Part shown: piece after piece, positions 19,017 to 29,700 of the stretch
Layout: each line of letters begins with the position of its first letter
Position numbering within the stretch: position 1 is the stretch's first letter
Origin: Parabacteroides goldsteinii DSM 19448 = WAL 12034
GTDB taxonomy: Bacteria; Bacteroidota; Bacteroidia; Bacteroidales; Tannerellaceae
DNA: 64,000 bases
Reading direction: 5' to 3'
NCBI RefSeq assembly: GCF_000969835.1
Contig: NZ_KQ033912.1
Span: 2,059,920-2,123,919 of the forward strand
Translations under genes and position numbers: made by a program
The notes under the pieces: model-generated
The model's input: only the letters and a program-made list of their open reading frames with translations
What the model was told of the DNA's origin: nothing
Databases searched by the model: none

Positions 19017-19051
19017 AGGGAACGCGGAAGCTCGCGTCATCCGCGTTCCTT
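19017..19051. terminator. Hairpin between convergent genes
   Basis: AGGGAACGCGGA pairs with TCCGCGTTCCTT (12 bp, one wobble) around an 11-base loop. The right arm overlaps the last codons of the minus-strand ATPase. There is no strong T-tract, so termination strength is uncertain. Confidence 0.55.
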
Positions 19052-20392
19052 AATAGCCATATACGACTCAATATAAGCAGACAACATACCTGTTAGACAA
19101 TACGGCATATTTATAAGAGTAAAACTCTTGCTTTCGGAAATCTTAATTTCTTCCTGGTGATAAGGTCCTGCATACAAACGAATCGCCAAAGATGCTCCGG
19201 ATAAATCCATATACATCAGCAATGATTTCAAATGTCCGGTAGCTCCCGCTTTCACTTCCACAGGTATATGGCCATAAGCAGAAGGATATAAGAAATCAAC
19301 CTCTGCATTGGAAGTTTTTTGCTCTCTTATCCAAAACTGAAGAGGTTGCAGATAATTATCAGAGTGAGCAATCAGTTCCTGCCCTACGATATGCTCGGCA
19401 ATCCTTCCTTTATAAAGATTATTCAAGTCTTTAGAAGTAAACACTTCTTTCTGTATATTAGAGAAATAGTTAAGCATGCCGGTATCCAATACCTGTAAAC
19501 GAGGTGACCGTTTAATATCAGGGGTAAAAGGAAGCATCGTCTGCGTTGTCGGATAAGTAAGATGCAGAATTAACGCCTTACGCAAAGTACGCATCGCTTC
19601 TCCTACTTCTTTCGAAGAATAAGCCGATTCCCCGAATCCGGCAAACTTGATGCGCTCACCCGCTTCCGCAAAACAAGAACGGATACAATGGCGCATCACC
19701 TGCATCTGATTCGTTGTTTTCGCATACTTCTCCACATCATCCAGGTAAGACAGAAGAAGCGAATCATATACAGGTTTGACCTGCGATAAATCCTTTGTGA
19801 CTACATAACGATACACCGCTTCAGGCATTCCTCCTACCAGCGTATAGGTATGAAATAGCTGCATCAATTTATCAACCGCATAATCAGGAACCGGAACTTG
19901 ACGATAGGCATTCAATGCATTCCTTTCGCCCAAAGCTTCCAAAAATTCACCGAACGTAAACGGATACATATAAAGATAATCCACACGCCCTACCGGAAAA
20001 CTGACATCCCGATCGAAAAGCGATTCCAACAAAGAACCGGCAGCAATCACATGATATTCCGGATATTCTTCATAAAAATAGCGCAGCATATTCAAAGCAG
20101 ACGGGACTTCCTGAATTTCATCTATAAAGATTAATGTATCAGCCTTCCCCTTTTCGCCATCTTTCAAGAAAAAGATCCGATCAACTATTTTGTGTATATC
20201 ACGCTCTCCCTCAAACGATTTTGCATCATCCGTTTCCAGATTCAGGTAAATAAACTGTTCGTAATTGACAGCGAACTGCTTCACAGCCGTAGTCTTTCCT
20301 ACCTGTCGGGCTCCCCGCAAAACCAACGGTTTCCGAAAAGGTGACTGGCTCCATGCCTTTAACTTATCTTCTATGTTTCTTCGAAATGCCAT
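19037..20392 (-). CDS. AAA ATPase with DUF4143 domain
   Basis: This 451-residue protein has Walker A GARQVGKT (27-34) and Walker B TLIFIDEIQEVPS (about 87-97). A C-terminal DUF4143 domain ends in the nuclease-like segment QKTSNAEVDFLYPS followed by HIPVEVKAG. The family is common and patchily distributed in Bacteroidota, and its biological role is not established. It is convergent with the C1B peptidase. Upstream are a TATCTTTG box and a three-unit 33-bp repeat, an arrangement that may regulate it. Confidence 0.88.
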   Translation of the reverse strand: MAFRRNIEDKLKAWSQSPFRKPLVLRGARQVGKTTAVKQFAVNYEQFIYLNLETDDAKSFEGERDIHKIVDRIFFLKDGEKGKADTLIFIDEIQEVPSALNMLRYFYEEYPEYHVIAAGSLLESLFDRDVSFPVGRVDYLYMYPFTFGEFLEALGERNALNAYRQVPVPDYAVDKLMQLFHTYTLVGGMPEAVYRYVVTKDLSQVKPVYDSLLLSYLDDVEKYAKTTNQMQVMRHCIRSCFAEAGERIKFAGFGESAYSSKEVGEAMRTLRKALILHLTYPTTQTMLPFTPDIKRSPRLQVLDTGMLNYFSNIQKEVFTSKDLNNLYKGRIAEHIVGQELIAHSDNYLQPLQFWIREQKTSNAEVDFLYPSAYGHIPVEVKAGATGHLKSLLMYMDLSGASLAIRLYAGPYHQEEIKISESKSFTLINMPYCLTGMLSAYIESYMAIKERG

Positions 20393-20414
20393 ATATCATA
20401 CTGTTATACAATGA

Positions 20415-20422
20415 CAAAGATA
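20415..20422 (-). promoter_or_regulatory. -7 promoter box of the DUF4143 ATPase
   Basis: TATCTTTG on the minus strand, 23 bases before the ATG at 20392. A TTTG at 20445-20448, inside the first 33-bp repeat, lies 22 bases further out and could be the -33 element. Confidence 0.5.
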
Positions 20423-20443
20423 ACAATTATATTCAGCAAAGGC

Positions 20444-20542
20444 ACAAAGTAAGGGTAAATTGTGCGCTCAAATGGAACAAAGTAGGGGTAAATTTGCTCG
20501 GATAAAGAAACAAAGTAAGGGTAAATTTCAATCCGAAAGAAA
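20444..20542. repeat. Three direct repeats with exact 33-bp period
   Basis: Copies begin at 20444, 20477 and 20510. Each starts with an 18-bp conserved core, ACAAAGTARGGGTAAATT, followed by a 15-bp variable part. They lie between the ATPase start and the mutarotase stop, and the last variable part overlaps the mutarotase 3' end. In one plus-strand frame they spell QS(R/K)GKF repeats, but no credible gene results. Confidence 0.8.
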
Positions 20543-21637
20543 ACAATACTCAGTGATATGCCGGTACTTTTCCACTTTATCAATCAAGATAGAGGGGAAA
20601 GACGGCTGGTTCGGAGCATCCGGATATCCCTGGGTTTCGATGGCGATGCCGGCACTGGCATAATAAGGAGTATCCCCCTTTCCCATATCCGTTCCATCCA
20701 TGAAATAACCGTTATATACCTGCACAGATTGTTGATTTGTATAAATATCCATCTTTCTTCCGCTGATTTCATCTGATAAACAAGCAGCAAAATTCAATTC
20801 TCCACCACTTTCTCCGTCCAGAGCATACGCCAGGGAAAAACCTTTGCCTTTTTGTATTTGTGAATGTTCTTTTGTCAAAGACGAAGCAATAGTGTGGGGC
20901 AAACGGAAATCCAGCAAGGTACCGTTTACAGGTAATAACCGGCCCGTAGGGATTAATTCATTATCACATTCAATGATAGCGGAAGCATTCAGGGTTAGAT
21001 TGTGAGATAAAACATTCTTTTTATCCGTAATACCAGAAGATGATTGCAGGTTAAAGAAAGCATGATTCGTGAGATTGACAGGTGTTAGGCGGTCGGTTGT
21101 TGCTTCGCACTCCATCCGCAGGGTATTATTATCTTTCAGCAAGTAAGTCACCTTTACTTCGAGGTTTCCCGGATAGCCTTCTTCCCCGTTTGGGGAACAG
21201 GTTGTAAATTCAACAGCTTCCTCTCCGGAAGGAGTGACAAACAGGCGGGATTTCCAGAAACGATTGTGAAAAGCGGCCATTCCACCGTGCAAATGATTGC
21301 GGACAGGTTTTCCATAGGCATCATTGGAAGCCAGTAAAAACTCTTGTCCCTCTAAGGTAAAACGGGCATTATTAATTCGTCCGCAGACACGGCCCACTAT
21401 CGCACCATGATATTGCTCGCCTGCCGTCAAATAGCCGTCGAGCGTATCGAAACCAAGGAGAATATCCCCCATACAGCCATCACGGTCGGGTGTCCACATA
21501 CTCACCCAACGGGCACCATAATTGGTGAATTGGGCGACAAGGCCATTACGGTTCTTTAGTGTAACCAGTTCAGCGGAAGAGGTTGAACCCTCTCCGCTGA
21601 ATGCTGATGCAGACAATAAATTCATCTGACAAACCAT
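20528..21637 (-). CDS. galM: Galactose mutarotase (aldose 1-epimerase)
   Basis: This 369-residue beta-sandwich enzyme interconverts alpha and beta anomers of galactose or glucose. Family features are NYGARWVSMWTPDRDG near the start, NHLHGGMAAFHNRFW with the first active-site His, VNLTNHAFFNL with the second, and GIAIETQGYPDAPNQP with the catalytic Glu near the end. There is no obvious signal peptide, so it is probably cytoplasmic. It is the last gene of the galactoside operon, starting 4 bases after the GH36 stop. It would prepare beta-galactosides for catabolism after GH2 and GH36 action. Confidence 0.9.
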   Translation of the reverse strand: MVCQMNLLSASAFSGEGSTSSAELVTLKNRNGLVAQFTNYGARWVSMWTPDRDGCMGDILLGFDTLDGYLTAGEQYHGAIVGRVCGRINNARFTLEGQEFLLASNDAYGKPVRNHLHGGMAAFHNRFWKSRLFVTPSGEEAVEFTTCSPNGEEGYPGNLEVKVTYLLKDNNTLRMECEATTDRLTPVNLTNHAFFNLQSSSGITDKKNVLSHNLTLNASAIIECDNELIPTGRLLPVNGTLLDFRLPHTIASSLTKEHSQIQKGKGFSLAYALDGESGGELNFAACLSDEISGRKMDIYTNQQSVQVYNGYFMDGTDMGKGDTPYYASAGIAIETQGYPDAPNQPSFPSILIDKVEKYRHITEYCFLSD

Positions 21638-21640
21638 GTA

Positions 21641-23785
21641 TTATTGTTTTACAATCTTAAATATACGGCTTTTGAATGCTCCGTACAAGGGAAATTCCAC
21701 TCCGATATTCATCAACTGACGACCAGCATAAAGACCATCCATACCTTCAATCCGGTAAGAGGCATCAGGTTCCAGACCACGCAGCTTTACCTTTTTAGAA
21801 CGTTTGGTTTCCGGTATGGCATTATCCGGATATTCCGCCAGATTATACACAAACACAACTGATTCCGATTTTGGTTTATTGACGAACTGGAGTACGCTCC
21901 GGTTATGTTCGTAAGGCGATATCAGACGGTAATGATCACCTTTGTGAACTGTTTCACGGATTTCTTTATAAAGAGCAATCTTCTCACGGGCAACCTCTTT
22001 TTCCTTATCAGACCATTTCGTAATATCATAACCAACACCCAGGACACCGCACAGGGATACATCGAACTTAAATTCAAGCGGATGCCTCTGGTTATGCCAA
22101 TCTTCCTGCGTCACCCAGCTAATCATTGAATTAGACGGGAAAGCATTCAGGAAAGAATACTGGATAAACGTACGTTCCACCGGGTCGGTATTGTCGCTTG
22201 CCCAGCAGAAATCGGTACGGGCCATCATACCCAAGTCTACCCTGCCGCCACCTCCGGCACAGTTTTCAAACCATACTTCCGGGAATTCCGCACGCAATGT
22301 TTCAAACAAACGGTACAGGTTCTCGATGTATTTAATACGAACGGCCCGCTGTTCATCGGTCGGAGCCGACAGAAATCCAGGTTCCGTCACCCCTCTGTTC
22401 ATATCCCATTTGATAAACTTGATATTGTTTTCACGTAACAACGTAGAGAAGCAGCTATATAAATACTGATAGACATCTTCACGTGCCAGGTTCAGCATCA
22501 ACTGGTTACGGGTTTCATGCCGGGTGCGGTTCGGATAATGGAACACCCAGTCGGGATGCTGGCGGTACAGGTCACTGTTCGGATTTACCATTTCCGGCTC
22601 TATCCAGATACCGAAATCCAGTCCCAGAGCATTGATTTTCTCGATCATCGGTTGCAAACCGTTAGGGAATTTATTCTTATCGACCGTCCAGTCACCCAGA
22701 CCGCCTTTATCGTTGATACGCCCTTTAAACCAACCGTCGTCAATAACAAAGACTTCAACGCCCAAATCTTTTGCGATCTTTGCCAAAGCCAGCTGATGTT
22801 CTTCATTCACATCAAAAGTGGTAGCATACCAGCTGTTATATAAAACCGGACGAACCTGATCGCGATGAGAAGGATACAGAACTTTCTCACGGGTAAACGA
22901 AGCCAGGTTCTGCGAAACACCTTCCATCCCCCGGTTGGTATATCCGATCATCATTTTAGGAGTGGTAAAACTCTTTCCGGGCTGTAGAACCAACAACTGG
23001 TCCCAGAAATTTATTCCTCCGGTAACCTGAACTTCGCCGGGAGCATATTTCTCAAAGTCCATCCGCCAGTTGCCACTATATTGTAACGAGCCGAACCATA
23101 CTTCGCCGCAAGTCTCCTCCTGTTCGCCTTCGGGTCTGATTGCAAAGAAAGAGGAACCGTACGAACGCAGGTCTTTTGTCTGAATCGTCTTCAATCCCTG
23201 TGTCAGTTTGGTTACATTCATTTGATATTCATAGCCCCATCTGCCGGACAGATGCGTCAGCTCATAAGCGTTCTTCGGAAGAAAGAACGTTCCGGACTGG
23301 GCATTTTCTATTTCAATATTCCCTTTCTTTCCGGTATTCTTTATTTCTACCCATTTCTCAAGCAAATCGTATTCCGGCAGAACACGGATATATTCGGTAA
23401 CAGCCAACGGATAATAGTTATCCTTCTGACGGATAACCAATGTGGCATACCCATCCTGCGTCAGCATTTCCGACCCTTCGTAAGTGAGTTCTATATCCCT
23501 TACCCGGTCTTTAAAAACGGCTTCCAGCATCGGTGTCGTAGCAGAATAACCGCCACGGACAGTTATTTCTTCTCCCAGCGGATTCCGTAGCATGTCCGGA
23601 TTCTGACTTTTATCGCCAAAATAGAACATATTCACCTTTCCCTGATCCGAAACACGGATCTGATAGATAAAAGAACGTGTTGCCAACGTCCACGACTTTC
23701 CGTCGCTGCCGGCAGTAACAGGAGATTGCTGTGCCCAAGTCATCCCTGCCATTAAAGCAAATAATACGATAAACAGCTTCTTCAT
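21641..23785 (-). CDS. GH36 alpha-galactosidase
   Basis: This 714-residue secreted enzyme has a signal peptide MKKLFIVLFALMAGMTWAQQ. It has the GH36 supersandwich N-domain and then a TIM barrel with IDDGWF, WIEPEMVNP, KWDMNR (nucleophile Asp, about 458) and SDNTDP (acid/base Asp, about 531). It should remove terminal alpha-galactose from raffinose-type sugars or host alpha-galactosides in the periplasm. It lies between the GH2 gene (20 bases upstream) and galM (4 bases), clearly in one operon. Confidence 0.94.
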   Translation of the reverse strand: MKKLFIVLFALMAGMTWAQQSPVTAGSDGKSWTLATRSFIYQIRVSDQGKVNMFYFGDKSQNPDMLRNPLGEEITVRGGYSATTPMLEAVFKDRVRDIELTYEGSEMLTQDGYATLVIRQKDNYYPLAVTEYIRVLPEYDLLEKWVEIKNTGKKGNIEIENAQSGTFFLPKNAYELTHLSGRWGYEYQMNVTKLTQGLKTIQTKDLRSYGSSFFAIRPEGEQEETCGEVWFGSLQYSGNWRMDFEKYAPGEVQVTGGINFWDQLLVLQPGKSFTTPKMMIGYTNRGMEGVSQNLASFTREKVLYPSHRDQVRPVLYNSWYATTFDVNEEHQLALAKIAKDLGVEVFVIDDGWFKGRINDKGGLGDWTVDKNKFPNGLQPMIEKINALGLDFGIWIEPEMVNPNSDLYRQHPDWVFHYPNRTRHETRNQLMLNLAREDVYQYLYSCFSTLLRENNIKFIKWDMNRGVTEPGFLSAPTDEQRAVRIKYIENLYRLFETLRAEFPEVWFENCAGGGGRVDLGMMARTDFCWASDNTDPVERTFIQYSFLNAFPSNSMISWVTQEDWHNQRHPLEFKFDVSLCGVLGVGYDITKWSDKEKEVAREKIALYKEIRETVHKGDHYRLISPYEHNRSVLQFVNKPKSESVVFVYNLAEYPDNAIPETKRSKKVKLRGLEPDASYRIEGMDGLYAGRQLMNIGVEFPLYGAFKSRIFKIVKQ

Positions 23786-23805
23786 AAGTTACATCTTTAC
23801 ATTAA

Positions 23806-26592
23806 TCAATAAATATCTTCCGGATTACTTGCTCCCGAAGAGAGGCCGGACTTTAACAATTGAGCCAAAACATCCGATTCCATCGCACTTGACGGATCAA
23901 ACGAATCACTTTTCATATATTCAAGCAAACTAAAATACAACTGCCGGGCTTCCGGACGCTGTTCCCAGTCCGACAATATATCCATTGAGCAGAAAAGCAA
24001 TTTTCCTTCACCTACTTTTGCTTCAAACAGGTTTGACAAACGGCGGTTATTAGCAAAGTTATCGACAACTTCCACCAAAGGGGTCACGGACGGCAAAGTA
24101 TCCATAACAATCGTTTTTGATTGCTTCAGCAGTGACCACCATTGCCAATCGGTATAATTGCCTGTCGGGAAATGGGCGAATGCCGGATGGGACGCATCAC
24201 AAAGAATTCCCATCGAACCTGCCTGCTTCGGAAAATGAACCGGACTCCAGAATACAGGGACAAATTTACCTTCCAACCCTTCTATCTTTTTATAGTCCGG
24301 ATTATATAAAACCTTCTTTCCATCGGCAAGCGCCTTCTGAGTTTCCCGTAAATCACGGGTAACAACGACATCATCCTTCACCGGATTCAATTGGGATGGA
24401 TATACCCAAATACTCCATTCATTCTTATATGGAGTATTATCCAAAGCAACGGACAGGAGTAACCGAGCTGCTTCCTGCTGCGCCAACGGACAGGTAATAG
24501 CTTCCGGCAATCTATTCAACCCGATTGACAGCGAAGGGCAGGACATCATGCCTTTTCCTATTTCTTTTCCTTTTTCATCTTTCAGTATCCAGGAAACAGA
24601 CTGATCTTTCAGTTCTTTATCTGTGAAATTAGCAACTTCGACAGACGCTGTAAAAGATTCCCCACTCGTATAAACTGCTTTCGGGAAACGAACCAGAGGT
24701 GTTACCGGCGAGCAGGCCTGACGGAATGTTTCTGCATCAGTTACACCTTTGCTATCCCAAAAGGCATCCAGCAATCCGACTAAAGCAGTTCCCTGCCCCG
24801 GGAAGTCATGCAGGTCCAATAACTGGAAACCGCTGCAACCTGCCGTTTTCATCGCACGTTCAATCTCTTCTTTATATAAGATAGCCGCCAGATAACCGGA
24901 TGCTTTCAGGTAATCGTCAGCCTTATCCAATAAGCCTTTTTTCTCCAGTTCCTGCTTTACGCCTTTAAAGTTTAAAGGATCCAGGACTCCGGTATATTTA
25001 TCTATCTCTTTCAGGTTAGGAAAAACAGAATATTGCCCGATCTCATGAGTAACAAGCGGAACATTCATTCCTTCGACAGAAGCGATATAGTCCTTGTCAA
25101 ACGAAGGAGACTGGGAATCGAATACCCCCTGGCCTCTCACCCAGCCTTTCTTAGTCCATTGCGTGATAAAGAAATCGTCATCCGGTTCAGGCCAGTCTCC
25201 ATGTCCTCTTTCAAATGTAAAAGAAGTGGTTGTATATAAATGTCTCGGGTCCTGTTCTTTGGTATGCTTCAACAATCGGGATAAGAATTCAAAATCCGGT
25301 TGCAGTTCATTACCCAGACTGAAGAAACAGAAAGAGGGATGATTGCCGTACTCTGCAAGTATACGGTCAGCTTCAGCATACAGGAAGTCATTTGTATGAG
25401 AATCTTCTCCCACTTTTACCGACCATAGGGGAAGCTCTACCTGCAAATAGAATCCCAATGAATCTGCCACCTGGAAAGCAGCTTCGGGCGGACACCAGGA
25501 ATGGAAACGCAGATGGTTCAATCCCCATTCGCGAGCCGTAAGGAACACTTTCTTCCATCCTTCCGGTTCCATCGGAGGACGTCCGGTCAGCGGGAAGATA
25601 CAACATTCGAGTGTACCTCGCAGAAAGACCTTATTTCCGTTCAATAGCAGGTCCGATTGGTTTCGGCTGAATTCGCGCATGCCAAACTTTGTACTCCTTT
25701 CCGTTTTAACCGAACCTGCATTTACCTCTAAATCCACTTTATATAAAACGGGGTTAAACTCATTCCACATTTCTATCGAGTCCCCCATTGAACAGGTTAG
25801 ATTTACAAGGTTTTCGCCTGATTGAAAATCCACTTTTTGTTTAAGGACAGATACGACCAATCCACTTTTTTGATTTTCCACCTTTACCGAGAGCAAACCT
25901 TCTGTAGCTTCACCCGTATTGGAAACTTTTCCCTTTATACGGATTTGTTTACCTGATACGTCCGGATAAACCTGCAAATCTTCGATGGAAAGGGCTTCTT
26001 TTGCTATCAGAGAGATATCGCCGATTATACCGTTCCACATAATCTGTGTTTCGTTGGTATAAGCATGTGCCATATCGTTTACAGTAATATCATGTTGTTT
26101 CCTGTTGTCCACACGAATCGTCAGTTTGTGTTTACCGGGCGTCAGATAACCGGTCAGATCGAATCGATGCGGACTTATCAGGCTTTCACAACTTCCCTGC
26201 ACAGGGTTATCATCTACCCAAACAGAAGTTTGCCAGATAACACGTTCGAGTTTTAGTTCTATAGACTTCCCCTCCCAATCCGATGGAATGGATACTTCCC
26301 GCGAATACCAGGCCGGACCGACATAACTGTTTTTACGAGTCAGATGAAGAATCTGCGGCTTCTCCACTGAAGGGGGAAGCGTATTCGGAATGCCGTATCC
26401 CGCTTCATCGGTCGTTCCCGGCAGCTGTATTTTATCAGCAAACGAACGTTCAAACCATTTCTCCGTTATCCCGACATCCGTACTGTCCATGGCAAACTGC
26501 CACTTGCCTGCCAAAGAAATCTCTGACGATGGCTTTTGGCAAGAAGTCAGCAACATCAGTGTTATACATATAGATAAAAAACCCTTCAACAT
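23806..26592 (-). CDS. GH2 family glycoside hydrolase (beta-galactosidase-like lipoprotein)
   Basis: This 928-residue protein has a lipobox (LLTSCQKPSS, Cys18). The GH2 order is a jelly-roll sugar-binding domain (about 25-205), an Ig-like domain (205-310), then a TIM barrel beginning RGTLECCIFPLTGR. GLNHLRFHSWCPPE, SLGNELQPDF (acid/base Glu about 427) and THEIGQYS (nucleophile Glu about 516) are present. The C-terminal 350 residues hold further Ig-like and beta-sandwich parts. The substrate is not fixed by sequence; beta-galactoside is likely from the neighbours. Its upstream region holds a four-palindrome array at 26662-26744. Confidence 0.9.
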   Translation of the reverse strand: MLKGFLSICITLMLLTSCQKPSSEISLAGKWQFAMDSTDVGITEKWFERSFADKIQLPGTTDEAGYGIPNTLPPSVEKPQILHLTRKNSYVGPAWYSREVSIPSDWEGKSIELKLERVIWQTSVWVDDNPVQGSCESLISPHRFDLTGYLTPGKHKLTIRVDNRKQHDITVNDMAHAYTNETQIMWNGIIGDISLIAKEALSIEDLQVYPDVSGKQIRIKGKVSNTGEATEGLLSVKVENQKSGLVVSVLKQKVDFQSGENLVNLTCSMGDSIEMWNEFNPVLYKVDLEVNAGSVKTERSTKFGMREFSRNQSDLLLNGNKVFLRGTLECCIFPLTGRPPMEPEGWKKVFLTAREWGLNHLRFHSWCPPEAAFQVADSLGFYLQVELPLWSVKVGEDSHTNDFLYAEADRILAEYGNHPSFCFFSLGNELQPDFEFLSRLLKHTKEQDPRHLYTTTSFTFERGHGDWPEPDDDFFITQWTKKGWVRGQGVFDSQSPSFDKDYIASVEGMNVPLVTHEIGQYSVFPNLKEIDKYTGVLDPLNFKGVKQELEKKGLLDKADDYLKASGYLAAILYKEEIERAMKTAGCSGFQLLDLHDFPGQGTALVGLLDAFWDSKGVTDAETFRQACSPVTPLVRFPKAVYTSGESFTASVEVANFTDKELKDQSVSWILKDEKGKEIGKGMMSCPSLSIGLNRLPEAITCPLAQQEAARLLLSVALDNTPYKNEWSIWVYPSQLNPVKDDVVVTRDLRETQKALADGKKVLYNPDYKKIEGLEGKFVPVFWSPVHFPKQAGSMGILCDASHPAFAHFPTGNYTDWQWWSLLKQSKTIVMDTLPSVTPLVEVVDNFANNRRLSNLFEAKVGEGKLLFCSMDILSDWEQRPEARQLYFSLLEYMKSDSFDPSSAMESDVLAQLLKSGLSSGASNPEDIY

Positions 26593-26661
26593 ATTTATTA
26601 TTTCTTCTTTAAATGAGTATCTCCAAAAATGCTATAAAAAACCAGTTTTTTCAAGAGGCAT

Positions 26662-26744
26662 GAACAATGCTGTTCCGATAGCACGAACAACGTTGTTCAT
26701 ATACCGTGAACAGTACTGTTCATACACTATGAAAAGCACTGTTC
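26662..26744. repeat. Four 14-bp palindromes on an exact 23-bp period
   Basis: GAACAATGCTGTTC, GAACAACGTTGTTC, GAACAGTACTGTTC and GAAAAGCACTGTTC start at 26662, 26685, 26708 and 26731, with 9-bp spacers. The shared form is GAACANNNNTGTTC. The array lies upstream of the GH2 gene, between it and the DUF5107 stop, and could be a bank of operator sites for GH2-GH36-galM or a structured mRNA element. Confidence 0.8.
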
Positions 26745-26760
26745 ATGCCATCGGAAAAGA

Positions 26761-29700
26761 TCAGATCATCTTCTGATGTATCTGAACTCCCTGATGGTTA
26801 TTATCCATTTCGGCAGCGATATCGAAATATTTCATTGCTTTCTCGTTATTACCTAATCCCAGGTGGCCTAATGCCATCAGGTAATTACAATGGATACGGT
26901 TCTTTTTATTCATATCATCTTCCCATATCTGTAAATCAGGTAAGGATACAGCGAAATAATCCATCTTAAAGACATCATACAGATGCTTTTCGCCATAAGA
27001 AATCAGGTTATTAAAGCGTCCGCGAGCTTCTTCTTCACGTTCCAACTTACGTAAAGCCAGTCCCTGATAGAATATCTTATCCGGTTTCTGATCGTTATAA
27101 TACATAGCGGCAGCCGGTTGGCTGTTTCCGATGCTGGCGGCCAGGAATAATTCCATCGCTTCTTCTTTACGTCCCAAGCCGGACAGAGCACAGGCTTTAT
27201 AATAATTAAAGTCGTTTTCCTGTGCACCATATAGTTTGCCTTCGCCCAGATTATGCGGATAGATGAAACATTCCTCAATCAAGGCCAGAGCTTCTTCATA
27301 TTTCTTTTCAGCTAATAACTGCTTTACTAATTCTACACGAGCCAGCTGGTATTGTGCCGGGACCTTGCCTTCTCCCCCTTCCCACGGATGGAACTTACGG
27401 GCATCGATCATACGGATTGCTTCTTCATATTGTCCGAGTTGATTCAGTAAGGTGACATATTCCAGATACAGGTCATCACGCTGGAAAGCTATGTCTTTAT
27501 GCTTTTCAAGGAAAGCCAGACGATCTTCATGCGAACAATTCAGGCGTTTATACAACTGATCGAGCTCCATCAGGATACGGGCATCCGTCATATCGAGCGC
27601 AAAAGCCTTTTCAAGCAGAGTAACCGCCTCTTCCTGCCTATTCAGCTTATTGAAATAAGCCAGGGAAAGGTTACGCAAGACGGTCGGGAAGGTATCATCC
27701 TGCTGCATGGAAGTCTCCCAGCAGGTGATTGCTTCCGGATACTGACGCTTGTCGTACCACAAATTACCCAGATAATACAAGGCTTTCGGAGTTTCTGTTG
27801 CAAACCCGATAACAGACTGTAGAGCAAGAATTGCCTCCAATACATTGGGGAAACAACAATCAGGCAATTGCTGTTCCGCTTCACGGATAGCTGCCAAGGC
27901 CTCTTCTTTACGATCCAGTTGAATCAGGAACCAGCTTTTATAATAATGAAGCATAGTCTGTCCCGAAACATTTTGGCCGATAGCCGTTTCAGCCGCCATC
28001 AATGCTTCCTCCCAACAGCCGGCAGATGCATAATCCAAGGCCAGTTCTTCATAATTATGGGCCTCCGGACGCATCAGAGCGAGCAATTCTTTCAGGTCAG
28101 CCTCAACTCCGGTAATCAGATATTTTTCAAAACCACAACCGAAATTAAAACGGTCGATACGCAGGGAATCCTCAATCAAAGCCAGTGCCTCATCCTTCCG
28201 TCCCAGATGGCGAAGGATAGCCGCTTTCAAATGGCGTCCCCGCAGATTATGCCAGTTGCGAAGTAAAGATTTATCTATTTCATAGAGAGCCTCTTCCCAA
28301 TCCCCGCGTGCTGCCGATAACTGAGCCAGGGAATAGTAGCCGGCATCCTGCCAGGCTGCATTCCAACAGGCTTTATAGAAAAAGTCATATGCTTCTTCTG
28401 TTTTCCCCTGATATTTCAAAGAAAGACCCAGATTATATAATGGCTCGCCATCATAAGGATTCGGATTACGTTCCGTCAGTGTTTTCACCGCCTGTCGCAG
28501 ATAAGGTTCTGCCTTGGCAAACTGACCTTTACGAATCAACCACAATCCCATCGCATTATTATTACGTACATCGGTCGCATCACGGCGAAGTGCTTCTTCA
28601 TAATAATCAGTTGCCGAATAAGTGGCATGGCGGTATTGTTCCAGATGTAAGCCTGTCAGATACAGCTGTTCGGTGGTACGCACATCTTTCGGGTCAAGAG
28701 CCGCTTTGGCGGGTTCGGGTACTTCCTTAATCACATCGGGTTCCGGTTCCCAGTATAACATCTGCTTCCCTTTTGCGTTACGGATACAGACTTTCACATC
28801 GCACAAATCTGCAACCGGAACAAATTCCTCCAGTATATTTTCGGGAGTAATATCACGGGTAATATCCAGACAAACCTCTCCGGATTTCTCCACGACAATA
28901 TGCAAATCATTCTGTACGGACGTAGCGAAAACTTTTAATAAAGCGCCCTTTCCATCGGGTTCCAGGTTCATCAGAAGGTCGGAAGAGGCATTCTTCACCA
29001 CACCCAGTTCGCGATAAGGCATGAAGTATTGGGTAAACGTTTTTTCTTCATAAGGCTGAAGCCAGGTGAAGTCAGGCTGATTGTCGGTATAAACACCGGT
29101 CATCAGTTCGATATAAGGGCCGTCGGAATCTGTCAGGTTACGATCCCAGGCCTGTCCGAAATCGCCATTACCCCAGGTCCATTGCTTCTTACCCGGCGAG
29201 ATATGATGGTTTGCCACATGAAGCACACCGGCACGTGTATCATTCTCATATCCCCCCACAAAATTATAGTTGGAACGGATTGCCATATAAGAGGTAGGAA
29301 CAGGGATATTCTTATAACGGGAAATATCCACTCCTGCCGAATAATCCATCTTATAGTAAGTACCGGTAGCAATCGGATAGCGTGACACATCACGTTTACC
29401 ATGATCGAACACAGCATTCACATCGGCAGGGAACACCGATTGATAGGCATCATTTACGGCCACAGCCGGATTCGCCCACCAAAGGAAAGTCTGCGGTATC
29501 GGTGTCGGGTTATACAGTTTTCCCTGAATCTCCAGGACAGCCCGTCCCGGACGAAGGGTAAAACCGGCCATCCCTTTCTGATGGAACATACGTTCGCGCT
29601 CGCTCACCCAAACGATGGCACTGCCGTCGGCACAACGTTCGATCGTATAATCGATCGGCAGGAACGTACTCGGACGATGATGTTGCGGCCAGTTGAACTC

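Noticed and set aside
20460..20663. Plus-strand reading frame with QS(R/K)GKF repeats
   Set aside because: The repeats come from the 33-bp intergenic array, and the frame then runs antisense through the mutarotase gene. There is no promoter or ribosome-site support.
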